A stretch of 40,850 nt of DNA from Anaerolineae bacterium. GTDB lineage: Bacteria > Chloroflexota > Anaerolineae > Aggregatilineales > Phototrophicaceae. This document shows positions 8,305-16,828 of this stretch, piece after piece. Each line of letters begins with the position of its first letter. Within the stretch, counting starts at the first letter, position 1. The stretch spans positions 1 to 40,850 of the forward strand of contig JABWBO010000030.1 in the NCBI GenBank assembly GCA_013360465.1. Reading direction: 5' to 3'. Below the pieces are notes generated by a model that was not told the DNA's origin, searched no databases, and worked only from the letters and a program-made list of their open reading frames with translations. Made by a program: the position numbers and the translations under genes.

Positions 8305-9648
8305 GTGGGAACGACAACGGGCATCCTGGCAGTGCTGGCGCTGGTGTTCATGAACGGCTTCTTCGTCGCCGCCGAATTCGCCTTCGTCGGCGCACGCCGC
8401 ACGCGCATCGCCCAGATGGTGCAGGAGGGCAGCGCCGGCGCACGCGCCGCCCAGAGCGCCTTGCAGCACCTCGATCGCTATATCGCCGCGACGCAGCTGG
8501 GCATCACGCTGGCGAGCCTCGGTCTGGGATGGGTGGGCGAACCCGCTATCGCCCACCTCTTCGAGCCGCTTTTTGAGCGCCTTCTGCCCCCTGAAATGGT
8601 GGAGACCGTCGGACACAGCGTCTCGATTGCCCTTGCCTTCTCGCTGGTCACCATGCTGCACATCGTCCTGGGCGAACTCGCCCCCAAGTCGATTGCCTTG
8701 CAGCGCCCGGAAGACGTATCGGTCATCGTCGCCCGCCCCACCATTTTGTTCCACAACATCTTTCGCCCGGTCATCAACCTGATGAACGGCGTCGGCAATG
8801 CCGTCATCCGTATGCTCGGTTTCGAGCCTGCCGGCGAGCATTCGGCGGTGCATTCGCCGGAAGAGCTGGAAATGCTGGTCCATTCCAGCCGCGAAGCCGG
8901 TCTGCTGCAAGAGAGCGAAGAGGTCATGCTGCGCCGCGTCTTCGACTTCAGCGATATCGCCGTCGAGTCGATCATGCAGCCGCGCATCGATGTCGATGCG
9001 GTCAATGTGAACACGCCGCTGCAAAAAATGCTCGAATTGATCGCCGAACAGCATCATTCGCGCTACCCGGTCTACAGGGACACCATCGACAACGTGATCG
9101 GTCTGCTAACGATCAAGGACATCTTCAACCGGCTGATCGAGCAGCCCGACCTGCTGGCGGACGGCGCGCCTCCCTTCGACATCACGCCGCTGCTGCGTAT
9201 GCCGATCTATGTGCCGATGACACTGAGCGTCGATAGGGTGCTGGAACAGATGCGCCGTCACAAAATGCACCTCGCCGTCGTCATCGATGAATACGGCGGC
9301 ATGGCGGGACTGGTGACGATGGAAGACATCCTGGAACAGCTGGTCGGTGATGTCGAAGATGAATTCGACATCGCGCCCGCCGGCGACGCCGGAGATGCTG
9401 ATCCGTTCGTGGTCAATGGGCTGACGACGATCGGCGAGATCATCGAACGCTTCGGCGACCCCGGCGAAGAGGTGGACTCGGCGACGATTGGCGGCTACTT
9501 CGCGGAAAAGCTGGAACGCATCCCGGTAGAACACGATACACTTCCGTTCGGCAGCTACATGATCCGCGTGGAGGCGATGGATGGGCTGCGGGTCGCCAAA
9601 GTGCGCTTCACGCCGACGGGACGCGCGGCTGAAGAGCCTTCCGGCTGA
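8305..9648 (+). CDS. CNNM/CorC-family membrane protein with CBS pair
   Basis: A 447-residue inner-membrane protein of the HlyC/CorC (CNNM) family, linked in other bacteria to Mg2+ or Co2+ transport. The N-terminal CNNM (DUF21) domain (about 1-190) starts with a hydrophobic helix and FFVAAEFAFVGAR, followed by two or three more membrane segments including a helix near 120-140 with VLGELAPKSIAL. A pair of CBS domains follows (about 205-335; IMQPRIDVDAV begins the first and VIDEYGGMAGLVTMEDILE ends the second), then a C-terminal CorC_HlyC domain (about 350-440). The start is a GTG with AAGGG about ten bases upstream. It stands alone: divergent from the SDR gene and convergent with the kinase gene, from whose end it is separated by only 4 bp. 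The transported ion is not determined. Confidence 0.92.
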   Translation: MGTTTGILAVLALVFMNGFFVAAEFAFVGARRTRIAQMVQEGSAGARAAQSALQHLDRYIAATQLGITLASLGLGWVGEPAIAHLFEPLFERLLPPEMVETVGHSVSIALAFSLVTMLHIVLGELAPKSIALQRPEDVSVIVARPTILFHNIFRPVINLMNGVGNAVIRMLGFEPAGEHSAVHSPEELEMLVHSSREAGLLQESEEVMLRRVFDFSDIAVESIMQPRIDVDAVNVNTPLQKMLELIAEQHHSRYPVYRDTIDNVIGLLTIKDIFNRLIEQPDLLADGAPPFDITPLLRMPIYVPMTLSVDRVLEQMRRHKMHLAVVIDEYGGMAGLVTMEDILEQLVGDVEDEFDIAPAGDAGDADPFVVNGLTTIGEIIERFGDPGEEVDSATIGGYFAEKLERIPVEHDTLPFGSYMIRVEAMDGLRVAKVRFTPTGRAAEEPSG

Positions 9649-9652
9649 AAAA

Positions 9653-11107
9653 TCAAGCGGAGGAAGGAGCTGGCAGAAAGACCGTCGCCGTCGTCCCCCG
9701 ATTCAGCCCTGCGCTTTCCAGCGTCACTGAGCCTCCGTAAGCATCCACGATGGATTTCACCAGCGCCAGCCCCAACCCTGTCCCCGGAACATCACGCGCT
9801 CGTGAACGGTCGGCGCGGAAGAAGCGCTCGAAGACGTGCGCCAGGTTGTCAGGCGAAATGCCCTGACCGGTGTCCTGAAGGATACTGCGCACCCCGCCGG
9901 CTTCCTGGCGAATGGTCCAGGTGACTCGCCCGCCCTGCGGGGTGTACTTGATGGCGTTTTCCAGCAGGTTGCGGAAGATGATCAGCAGGTGGTTCAGGCT
10001 GCCGCGAATCGGGATGATCGCCTCCGGGGCGATCAGTTCCAGCGTCACGCCGCGCTCCGCCGCCGAAGCAAGGTGCTGCTGAGTCAGGCTGACGGCAAGG
10101 CGCACCAGATCGATCTCGCTCTGCCCCAGTTCTGTTCGTCCGGCGTCAAAGCGCGAGAGCAGCGTCAGATCCGCGATCATGCTGCTCAGGCGTCCGATTT
10201 CCTCGTCGATTTCGACGATGTACTGCGCGCTCATCGCCTCATCCAGACTGTCGTCATAGCGCAGCGCTTCGGAGCGAAGACGAATGGTGGTCAGGGGGGT
10301 GCGCAGTTCATGCGAGGTGTTGCTGGCGAAGGCGCGCTGTTCTTCCAGCATCCCCTGCACCTGCGCCGCCATCTCGTTGAACGCCCTGCCGAGCGCGCCG
10401 ATCTCGTCGTCGCCAGGGTTCGCCACACGAATCGCCAGATCGCCCCGCGACAGGCGCAGCGCCGAGTCGCGCAGAGTATAGAGAGGGCGGATGATCGACC
10501 GGGCGACCCACAGCGCGGCGGCGACCGTCACCGCCAGGATGACCGCCAGCACCAGGAGCAGCAGCAGCCAGCGCTGGGTGATCAGCAGGGTCAGATTTTC
10601 CAGCGGGACGCTGAGCTGAACCACCGCCTGTCCTCCCTCGCGCCCACCGTCTCCCAGAGCCACCGCTGTGAACAACGCCGGGCGTCCCTGATCGTCATCG
10701 CGCTGCACGACCACCACCCCGTCGCGGATCGCCGTTTCCATCTCCGGCGCGTCGCGGAAGCTGCCGCGCAGCTGGGGACCTTCGCGTTCATTCAGGGCGT
10801 GGAGGACAATTGAAGCGTTCAGGTGTGCCTCGTATTCGGCGATCTGCGCCGCCAGCGCCGCCTCCGCCTCTTCCGTCCACCCCTCGCTGTAAAGGACAGC
10901 GCGCAGCCCCTGCTGCACCAGGCGCACTTCGTTCAGCAGCCGCTGTTCGTAATCTGCCCGCGCCGCCAGCGCGATCTGGCTGCCGGCGACCAGCGTCAGC
11001 GCCAGAAAACCGATCAGCAGCAGCCCCACGTAGGCGATCAGCAGGCGGGTGCGGATGCTCATCCGGTGCAGCCGGGCGGCGACCTGCGCCAGCAGGCGGC
11101 GGATCAT
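9653..11107 (-). CDS. Two-TM sensor histidine kinase with HAMP domain
   Basis: A 484-residue membrane kinase. An N-terminal membrane helix (about 20-45) and a second at about 180-205 flank a ~135-residue extracytosolic sensor domain with no recognised fold. A HAMP linker follows (starting RPLYTLRDSALRLSRG), then HisKA with SNTSHELRTPL (His266), then HATPase with NLLENAIKYTP (N box), DTGQGISPDNL and GTGLGLALVKS. The ATG at 11107 overlaps the stop of the upstream response-regulator gene in an ATGA arrangement, so the two are translationally coupled and form one two-component system. Longer in-frame extension into the regulator is only a reading-frame overlap. The stimulus is unknown; the divergent flavin operon is the obvious candidate target. 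Confidence 0.92.
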   Translation of the reverse strand: MIRRLLAQVAARLHRMSIRTRLLIAYVGLLLIGFLALTLVAGSQIALAARADYEQRLLNEVRLVQQGLRAVLYSEGWTEEAEAALAAQIAEYEAHLNASIVLHALNEREGPQLRGSFRDAPEMETAIRDGVVVVQRDDDQGRPALFTAVALGDGGREGGQAVVQLSVPLENLTLLITQRWLLLLLVLAVILAVTVAAALWVARSIIRPLYTLRDSALRLSRGDLAIRVANPGDDEIGALGRAFNEMAAQVQGMLEEQRAFASNTSHELRTPLTTIRLRSEALRYDDSLDEAMSAQYIVEIDEEIGRLSSMIADLTLLSRFDAGRTELGQSEIDLVRLAVSLTQQHLASAAERGVTLELIAPEAIIPIRGSLNHLLIIFRNLLENAIKYTPQGGRVTWTIRQEAGGVRSILQDTGQGISPDNLAHVFERFFRADRSRARDVPGTGLGLALVKSIVDAYGGSVTLESAGLNRGTTATVFLPAPSSA

Positions 11108-11802
11108 GATCGCCCCACCGGCGCGAAGCGATAGCCCACGCCGCGCACTGTCTGCACGTACTGCGGATCGCTGGGATCGTCTTCCAGCTTTTCGCGCAGC
11201 CAGCGCACATGCACGTCGAGGGTGCGCATATCGCCCAGCCACTCCGTCCCCCACACCTTATCGAAGATCTCGGCGCGGGTCACGACCTCGCCGAGATGCG
11301 CGACGAGGAGGCTGAGCAGCTCAAACTCCTTGTAGCGCAGTTCGAGCCTCTGTCCGTGCTTGAAGACCCGCCGCTGCACCAGATCGATGCGGATTTCGCC
11401 AACGGTGATCGTCTGTTCCTCGGTCAGCCCTGCCCGGTCGAACTCCACACGGCGCAGAGTCGCTTTGATGCGCGCCATCAGTTCGCGCGTGCTGAAAGGT
11501 TTGGTCAGGTAATCGTCCGCGCCCAGTTCCAGACCGAGTACGCGGTCGATCTCTTCATTCAGCGCGGTCAGCATCAGGATCGGCACCAAGCTGTGGTCGC
11601 GGATCGCCTTGCAGACCTCCCAGCCATCCATCTCCGGCAGCATGATGTCCAGGATGACCATATCCGGCTTTTGAGTCCGGACCATCTCCAAACCAGCTTT
11701 GCCACTGCTCGCGACCGTCACCTCATAGCCCGCACCGCGCAGCGCGCGGGCGAGTGGTTCGGAAATCAACCGGTCGTCTTCGATGATGATGATCTGGGGC
11801 AT
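11104..11802 (-). CDS. OmpR/PhoB-family response regulator
   Basis: A 232-residue regulator with an N-terminal receiver (1-120; acidic pair Glu8/Asp9-Asp10, phospho-acceptor Asp52 in VILDIMLPEMDG, and the conserved Lys in LTKPF) and a C-terminal winged-helix DNA-binding domain (about 135-228) with RRVFKHGQRLELRYKEFELL-type wing and recognition segments ending in VRGVGYRF. The protein should bind DNA as a dimer on direct repeats. Its gene is first in the pair with the kinase and faces away from the flavin operon across 244 bp that contain two near-identical 18-bp direct repeats. I infer control of the flavin operon, its own operon, or both. Confidence 0.93.
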   Translation of the reverse strand: MPQIIIIEDDRLISEPLARALRGAGYEVTVASSGKAGLEMVRTQKPDMVILDIMLPEMDGWEVCKAIRDHSLVPILMLTALNEEIDRVLGLELGADDYLTKPFSTRELMARIKATLRRVEFDRAGLTEEQTITVGEIRIDLVQRRVFKHGQRLELRYKEFELLSLLVAHLGEVVTRAEIFDKVWGTEWLGDMRTLDVHVRWLREKLEDDPSDPQYVQTVRGVGYRFAPVGRS

Positions 11803-11894
11803 ATTTCACCGACCCTGCGGGGATTGTGCTGAGTGGTCCCCCACACCTTCAAGTATTGCACCGCGCGGGCGGCACATGCAATCGTATGGCGCTG

Positions 11895-11970
11895 GATTTA
11901 AGGATATTTGAGGTGGTTTTCGGCGGCGCCGGCAGCCGCCAACCTTAAATCAGATTTAGGGATATTTGAG
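11895..11970. promoter_or_regulatory. Paired 18-bp direct repeats, candidate response-regulator sites
   Basis: GATTTAAGGATATTTGAG (11895-11912) and GATTTAGGGATATTTGAG (11953-11970) match at 17 of 18 bases and are 58 bp apart start to start, about 5.5 helical turns. Next to the second copy lies CCTTAAATC (11943-11951), an inverted partial copy. Between them sits a GC-rich inverted repeat near 11923-11940. The repeats are far AT-richer than the surroundings and lie between the regulator gene and the flavin operon. Confidence 0.6.
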
Positions 11971-12046
11971 ATCGGCATAACCATCGAGAAGACCTTCGGC
12001 GCTACAGTGATGAACGTATTCGCCAACGTTCACAGGAGCCAGCACA

Positions 12047-12604
12047 ATGGCTGCCCAGGCGCTCGCCAAGAAAACATTCACCTCTGACCGTGCTATCAGC
12101 CGGCGCAGAATCAACAAGGTCAAGCTCAACGTCTTCATCGACCTGCTGCTGACCGTCGTCTTCGTCGTGGAGATGGAAGAACACTTCACCGGTCTGGCGC
12201 TGCATGAACTGTTGGGCTTGTTCTTCGCCGCCGCCTTTGCCCTGCACATCCTCCTGCACTGGGACTGGATCGTCAGCATCACCCGGACGTTCTTCAGGAA
12301 GCTGCTGCACGAGTCGCGCGTCAATTACCTCCTCAACGTCACCCTCTTCGCCGACATGATGTTCGTGACCATCAGCGGCATCCTGATCTCGCGCACCCTC
12401 GGTCTGAGCCTCAGCCTGGGCGACGAGTTCAAGCGGACCCTGCAAAGCCTGCATATGGTCGGCGCAGAGATGGTGCTGATCATCGTCGCCCTACACGTGG
12501 CGATGCACTGGAAATGGATCATGACCAACGGGGCGAAATATCTGTTCGGCTGGCTGCCGAAGATCGCCGCCCGGCTCAGCGCCCGCCAGCAGAGCAATTC
12601 TTAG
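12047..12604 (+). CDS. DUF4405 membrane protein, probable heme-binding electron-transfer subunit
   Basis: A 185-residue integral membrane protein with four predicted helices (about 26-42, 52-72, 97-117, 137-157). His53, His67, His71, His136, His150 and His154 sit in or next to these helices; the repeated LHxxxHW pattern (LHILLHWDW and LHVAMHWKW) is that of DUF4405, a family related to cytochrome-b-like and ferric-reductase-like domains. DUF4405 proteins are known neighbours of FMN-binding and ApbE genes, where they are proposed to move electrons across the membrane. It is the first gene of the flavin operon. The ATG at 12047 follows CAGGAGCC, a good ribosome site. Heme binding is inferred from the histidines and the family. 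Confidence 0.82.
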   Translation: MAAQALAKKTFTSDRAISRRRINKVKLNVFIDLLLTVVFVVEMEEHFTGLALHELLGLFFAAAFALHILLHWDWIVSITRTFFRKLLHESRVNYLLNVTLFADMMFVTISGILISRTLGLSLSLGDEFKRTLQSLHMVGAEMVLIIVALHVAMHWKWIMTNGAKYLFGWLPKIAARLSARQQSNS

Positions 12605-12640
12605 CCTGTGACATCGCAGCGCAAACGTAGGAGAACCATC

Positions 12641-13354
12641 ATGGCGTGTTCACAGCACATTTCCCGCCGGGGACTGCGGGGGTTCATCCTCCTCATCGCC
12701 GTCGTCGTCATCAGCGGAGCCTTCCTGTATGCACAGGGCGATCTGCAAAGTCCGCTTCAAAGCACCACCCTGCTGCTGAGCATGGCATCAGGCGAAGAAG
12801 GCTTCGCGATGGCGGGCGAGCGCCCGGCGCTGCCGGACAGCGAAGCCGGCACGACCGGCGAATCTGCCGCCGAGGTTGACAGCGCCGCCGTCGCAGCAGC
12901 AGCAGAGGACGCCGCTCAGACGACGGGTGTCACGATGACCGCCATGCAGACCGCTGCCGGCGGCGCGGCATCCAGCGGCATGACTCTGGAACAGCTCACC
13001 GCCGAACTTGCCGCTGCCGGTGTGGATGTCGAAGCGGTCTCCGCCGAGATGTCCGCCGGGGGTCGAAGCCTGGAGAACCTGCTGAGCGTCGTCAACAGCG
13101 GGCGCGTCACCGTCGCCGATCTCGCCGCCCGACTCAACGGCGAGACGACCACCGAGGCGCAGATGCCGCCGAGCGAAAGCAGCACCTCGCTCCTCGACCT
13201 CCGCTGGGATGAACTGGGCAGCATCGCCTACAACCTGTGGGTCATGCTCGCCGCCACCCTCGCCGTCATCGTCCTGGGACGCCCCGTCGGCTGGTTGGTC
13301 AGCCGGGTCAGGCGCGTACCGGCGACGCCTTCCGCTTCACGCAGCACGTTGTAA
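12641..13354 (+). CDS. Unassigned two-TM protein in flavin electron-transfer operon
   Basis: I do not recognise this 237-residue protein. It has a signal-like or anchoring helix at about 13-30 and a second helix at about 199-218 (LWVMLAATLAVIVLGRPVGWLV region) followed by a basic tail, which would place the middle ~165 residues outside the cytoplasm. That middle part is rich in Ala, Glu, Ser and Thr, first disordered-looking, then helical with a repeated pattern (LTAELAAAGVDVEAV and LAARLNGE). There is no Cys-His heme motif and no FMN-binding motif. The ATG at 12641 is preceded by GTAGGAG; a GTG at 12608 is a weaker alternative. Its place between DUF4405 and FMN-binding genes suggests a scaffold or spacer role, which is inference only. 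Confidence 0.75.
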   Translation: MACSQHISRRGLRGFILLIAVVVISGAFLYAQGDLQSPLQSTTLLLSMASGEEGFAMAGERPALPDSEAGTTGESAAEVDSAAVAAAAEDAAQTTGVTMTAMQTAAGGAASSGMTLEQLTAELAAAGVDVEAVSAEMSAGGRSLENLLSVVNSGRVTVADLAARLNGETTTEAQMPPSESSTSLLDLRWDELGSIAYNLWVMLAATLAVIVLGRPVGWLVSRVRRVPATPSASRSTL

Positions 13355-13401
13355 CGATCTCGTCCGAGTCACGACTTTAGCCTTACCGGGAGTACGGAAC
13401 C

Positions 13402-14004
13402 ATGAGCAACTCACGTCGCAAGCACTGGAAAGTCGGCGCCCTCAGCGCTTCCATGATCCTCGCCTCCGCCGCCGCCGGCTACACCGGCGTCAGCGCCCTC
13501 AGCGACAACACCAATCCGCAGGCGGACACGACCACCAGCACGACCGAGCAGGACGGCGCAGCGCCCGGCGGGCGGGGTGGTCGCGGCGGACGCGGCGGAC
13601 ATGATCACCTGGCGGGCATGGATACTACCCCGCCGGAAGTCGAACTTGCGCCGGCACAGTCCAGCGTCGAGGCGACGCAGTCCACCGAGAAAGCTGCCGG
13701 CGCGGAATTCTACGACGGGCAGTACTACGGCGACCCGGTCTATGCCGGGCGATGGGGCACAATGCAGGTCGTAGCGGTAATCGAAGATGGCGTACTGGTC
13801 GATGTGCTGATCGCCAATTACCCGCGCAGCACCTATGAATCGGACATCATCACTCGCAACGCCCTGCCCACCCTGATCAGCGAGGCGATTGAAGCGCAGG
13901 ATGCCGACATCGATGTCGTCTCTCGCGCCACCGACAGCAGCCGCGCTTTCGTGCAGTCGCTCGACTCGGCGCTGCTCGATGCGGCGATCGGCATGGACCT
14001 GTGA
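13402..14004 (+). CDS. Exported FMN-binding (flavinylated) electron carrier
   Basis: A 200-residue protein with an N-terminal membrane or signal helix (about 10-30), a low-complexity linker including a Gly-Arg run GGRGGRGGRGG (about 56-66), and a C-terminal FMN-binding domain (about 105-200; starts with DGQYYGDPVYAGRWG). This domain type carries FMN covalently on a Thr or Ser through ApbE. The acceptor motif reads DVVSRATDSSRAF, making Thr177 the expected site; the usual form is SGAT, so Arg175 replaces the normal glycine. The start has CGGGAG upstream. The stop overlaps the ApbE start by 4 bp (GTGA), which couples the substrate protein to its modifying enzyme. Function: single-electron or two-electron carrier outside the membrane. 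Confidence 0.88.
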   Translation: MSNSRRKHWKVGALSASMILASAAAGYTGVSALSDNTNPQADTTTSTTEQDGAAPGGRGGRGGRGGHDHLAGMDTTPPEVELAPAQSSVEATQSTEKAAGAEFYDGQYYGDPVYAGRWGTMQVVAVIEDGVLVDVLIANYPRSTYESDIITRNALPTLISEAIEAQDADIDVVSRATDSSRAFVQSLDSALLDAAIGMDL

Positions 14005-14753
14005 AACAGACTCGCTGGCTGATGGGTATGCCCATCACCGTAGAGATCGTTGACGCCTCGGCAGATGCCGGGGCGTTCGACGCCATCTACGGGTATTTCA
14101 ACGATGTCGATCAAACGTTCAGCCCCTTCAAGGAGACCAGCGAAGTCTCGCGGGTCAACCGGGGCGAACTGGCGCTGGAGGACTGCTGCGCCGACATGCA
14201 GATCATCCTCGAACTGGCGGAGCAGACCCGCCTGGAGTCTCACGGCTATTTCGATGTCTGGAATCAGGGCAGGTTCAACCCCTCCGGCATCGTCAAGGGC
14301 TGGGCAATCGACGAAGCGGCGTCGCTGCTCTACGCCAGGGGGTTTCGCAGCTTTTACGTCGATGCCGGCGGCGATGTTCAGGTTTATGGCAGGAACGCGC
14401 GCGGTCAGGCGTGGAGCGTCGGAATCTGCAACCCCTTCGACCTGAGCCAGATCGTCAAGACGGCGACGCTCGATGATCGGGGGATCGCCACCTCCGGCAG
14501 CTACATGCGCGGCGCGCACATCTACAACCCGCACAGCGACGCCGACGCCTTGGACGAGATCGTCAGCATCACGGTGATCGGTCCCGACGTGCTGGAAGCC
14601 GACCGCTTCGCTACGGCGGCGTTCGCGATGGGGCGGGCGGGGGTCTACTTCATCGAGTCGCTGCCCGGTCTGGAAGCCTATATGATCGACCGCGCCGGTC
14701 GGGCGACGATGACCTCCCACTTCCGCGACTATACCGCCGCCGCTCACGCCTGA
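14001..14753 (+). CDS. apbE: FAD:protein FMN transferase ApbE
   Basis: ApbE moves FMN from FAD onto a Thr/Ser of FMN-binding domains. This 250-residue protein begins at the family's first strand (MGMPITVEI) and has no signal peptide or lipobox, whereas many ApbE proteins are lipoproteins. Visible family segments are VDQTFSPFKETSEVSRVN, FNPSGIVKGWAIDEA, VDAGGDVQVYG, IATSGSYMRG and HIYNPHS, then ADRFATAAFAMG. The GTG start overlaps the stop of the FMN-binding gene. Its stop lies 10 bp inside the end of the convergent hybrid kinase gene. Lack of an export signal raises the possibility of cytoplasmic flavinylation before export, or an unnoticed translocation route. Confidence 0.92.
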   Translation: MKQTRWLMGMPITVEIVDASADAGAFDAIYGYFNDVDQTFSPFKETSEVSRVNRGELALEDCCADMQIILELAEQTRLESHGYFDVWNQGRFNPSGIVKGWAIDEAASLLYARGFRSFYVDAGGDVQVYGRNARGQAWSVGICNPFDLSQIVKTATLDDRGIATSGSYMRGAHIYNPHSDADALDEIVSITVIGPDVLEADRFATAAFAMGRAGVYFIESLPGLEAYMIDRAGRATMTSHFRDYTAAAHA

Positions 14754-16825
14754 TCGATCACCGCCCGGACGTAGCGCAGCACCTCCGCCGGGCGCAGCCC
14801 ACCCTGCCGCGCGATGGCGATGTCGCCGTAGGTGTCGCTCTCCTCGCGGGTGTACTGGGTGGCGGTCAGCAGGATGATCGGCAGATCGGCGGTGTTCGGG
14901 TCCGCCCGCAGTTTTTGCAGCACCATGAAACCGTCCATCGTGGGCATGGCGAGGTCGAGCAGCAGCAGATCGGGTCTCTGCGCGCCGATGACATTGAGCG
15001 CTTGCTCGCCGTCGTAAGCGCGCGAGACGGTATAGGCTTCGGGCAGCGTCTCCAGCCCGCGCTGGATGAGCTGCACAAAGCCCACGTCGTCATCCACCAC
15101 CAGGACGCGCCGCACCGGTCCGATGCGCCGGATATGCTCCACGAGCTGCTGCGTGCTGAAGGGTTTGGGCAGGTAGGACTGCACCTGGAGCTGGTTCATC
15201 ATCCACGAGGCGCTGGGCAGCGCACAGCGGATGTGCAGCGCCTCGTGCGCCGGCAGGTCTGCCTGTGCCAGGCGGCGGTTGTCGATGACCGCGCGCGGCG
15301 CGTACTGCTCAAGCGCCTCCGCCAGCGCCGCCGAGTTGCCGACCGGGACCACCTGATAGGACGGCAGATGACGGCGGATCAGTGAGGCGAGCGTCGGATC
15401 ACGATCCAGCACCAGCACCGTCTCGTCGTGGTCGGTTTCCCCGCCGTCGGAAGGCACGCCGTCGCCGCGCACGCCGTAGGTGTGGATCGGCAGGGTGAAG
15501 GTGAAAGTCGAGCCGACTCCTTCCTCGCTGCTGACCTCGATGACCCCGCCGTGCCTCTCGACGAAGCGCTTGCTGATCGCCAATCCCAGCCCCGCCCCGC
15601 CGTGATTCCGGCTGAGCGAATAATCGACCTGGTAAAACTCATCGAAGATCAGCCCCAGCTTGTCGGGGGGGATGCCGCGCCCGGTATCGGAGACGCTGAA
15701 CTGCACCGACTGCTGCCAGCAGCGCACTTTCAGCGTCACCGATCCGACGGTGGTGAAGCGGTGAGCGTTGCCGAGCAGATTGAGGATCACCTGGCGGATG
15801 CGCGTCCGGTCGATCTCGATGATCGGCAGGTCCGGTTCGACCTCCAGATTGAACTGAAGCTTGCCGTCACGGAAGATGTTGCGGAACATCTCCACGCTCT
15901 CCTCGATGAAGGCGTTGGGCTGCACCGGTTCCTGGTTCAGCGCCATCGTCGCCAGCTCCACCTGTGACAGATCGAGTACGTCGTCGATCAGCGCCAGCAG
16001 ATGACGACTGCTGCTGTAAATCTGGTAAAGGTCGCGGGTCAGCTTCGGCGCAAAACGCGCCTCGCCGTAAACCTCCGGCGTGACCACCATGATCTCGCTG
16101 AAGCCGAGGATCAGGTTGAGCGGGGTGCGCAGCTCATGGCTGATGTTGGCGGCGAAGCGCTCTTTCATGCGGCGCGCCTCGTCCGCCTGCTGGCGCGCGC
16201 CGATGAGCTGCTGCTGCATGCGGCGCATATTCGTATAGGCGATCTCCAGCGACTTGACGGTCTGCGCCAGCTCCGCCTGACGCCGGCGCGTCTCTTCCAG
16301 CAGGGCGTCGGCGCGCCGCTGCATGGCGCTGTACCAGGTCAGCGCCGTGTAGAGCATGGTCACCGAGGTCTGCATGACCGCCACCGTCAGCGCCAGCGTT
16401 GCCCCCAGCGGCAGCAGCGGAATCGGCGGCTCTTGCAGCAGGGCGGTCGCGCCGAAAATGGTCAGCGCCGAAATCCAGTGCATGTAAGTCGTGGTCATGC
16501 CGCTGATCAGCACCAGCAGCACGCCGAAGAACGGCAGCCAGGGCGCGCCGGTCAGGCGCATGACGACGAACAGAGTCAGGTGCGCCGTCAGCAGCAGTCC
16601 GTAACGGCTGACGTTCAGGCGGCGCGGCAGCTGCCGCCGCAGCAGGATCATGACGACCGCCGCCGAACCGATCAGGATGAACAGGTCGATATGAAAGTCG
16701 TCCATCAGCAGCATCGAGTAGGCCGCCAGGGCGCAGAAGATGCCGGCGACGGTCGTCAGCGAGCGCACCATGTCGATACGCAGGGTGCGCAGCGTATCGC
16801 GAAACGATAAGTTGGTTAACTGCAT
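14744..16825 (-). CDS. Membrane hybrid histidine kinase with two C-terminal receivers
   Basis: A 693-residue protein. The N-terminal ~165 residues hold about six membrane helices without a recognised sensor fold. A coiled-coil leads to HisKA (ANISHELRTPL, His230), then HATPase (NLLGNAHRFT, DTGRGIPPDKL, GGAGLGLAISKRF). The first receiver (about 470-575) looks degenerate: LDRDP replaces the acidic pair and no clear phospho-Asp loop is seen. The second (about 580-693) has VVDDD and LLLLDLAMPTMDG with Asp624, but the conserved Lys near its end appears replaced (IARQGGLRP). The gene starts 3 bp after the HTH-receiver gene, so both are one transcript. The REC architecture suggests an internal phosphorelay to an output protein, most simply its neighbour. 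Confidence 0.88.
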   Translation of the reverse strand: MQLTNLSFRDTLRTLRIDMVRSLTTVAGIFCALAAYSMLLMDDFHIDLFILIGSAAVVMILLRRQLPRRLNVSRYGLLLTAHLTLFVVMRLTGAPWLPFFGVLLVLISGMTTTYMHWISALTIFGATALLQEPPIPLLPLGATLALTVAVMQTSVTMLYTALTWYSAMQRRADALLEETRRRQAELAQTVKSLEIAYTNMRRMQQQLIGARQQADEARRMKERFAANISHELRTPLNLILGFSEIMVVTPEVYGEARFAPKLTRDLYQIYSSSRHLLALIDDVLDLSQVELATMALNQEPVQPNAFIEESVEMFRNIFRDGKLQFNLEVEPDLPIIEIDRTRIRQVILNLLGNAHRFTTVGSVTLKVRCWQQSVQFSVSDTGRGIPPDKLGLIFDEFYQVDYSLSRNHGGAGLGLAISKRFVERHGGVIEVSSEEGVGSTFTFTLPIHTYGVRGDGVPSDGGETDHDETVLVLDRDPTLASLIRRHLPSYQVVPVGNSAALAEALEQYAPRAVIDNRRLAQADLPAHEALHIRCALPSASWMMNQLQVQSYLPKPFSTQQLVEHIRRIGPVRRVLVVDDDVGFVQLIQRGLETLPEAYTVSRAYDGEQALNVIGAQRPDLLLLDLAMPTMDGFMVLQKLRADPNTADLPIILLTATQYTREESDTYGDIAIARQGGLRPAEVLRYVRAVIDQA

Positions 16826-16828
16826 GGA

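Noticed and set aside
11108-11254. Extended N terminus of the HAMP kinase
   Set aside because: The extra residues overlap the response-regulator gene and look like its antisense-frame translation; the ATGA overlap at 11104-11107 is the normal coupled start.
12005-12046. Start of the DUF4405 gene further upstream
   Set aside because: The ATG at 12047 has a good ribosome site, and upstream codons in frame bring no family likeness.
13567-13602. Gly-Arg codon repeats as a DNA repeat array
   Set aside because: It is a short low-complexity linker within the FMN-binding protein, not a separate repeat element.
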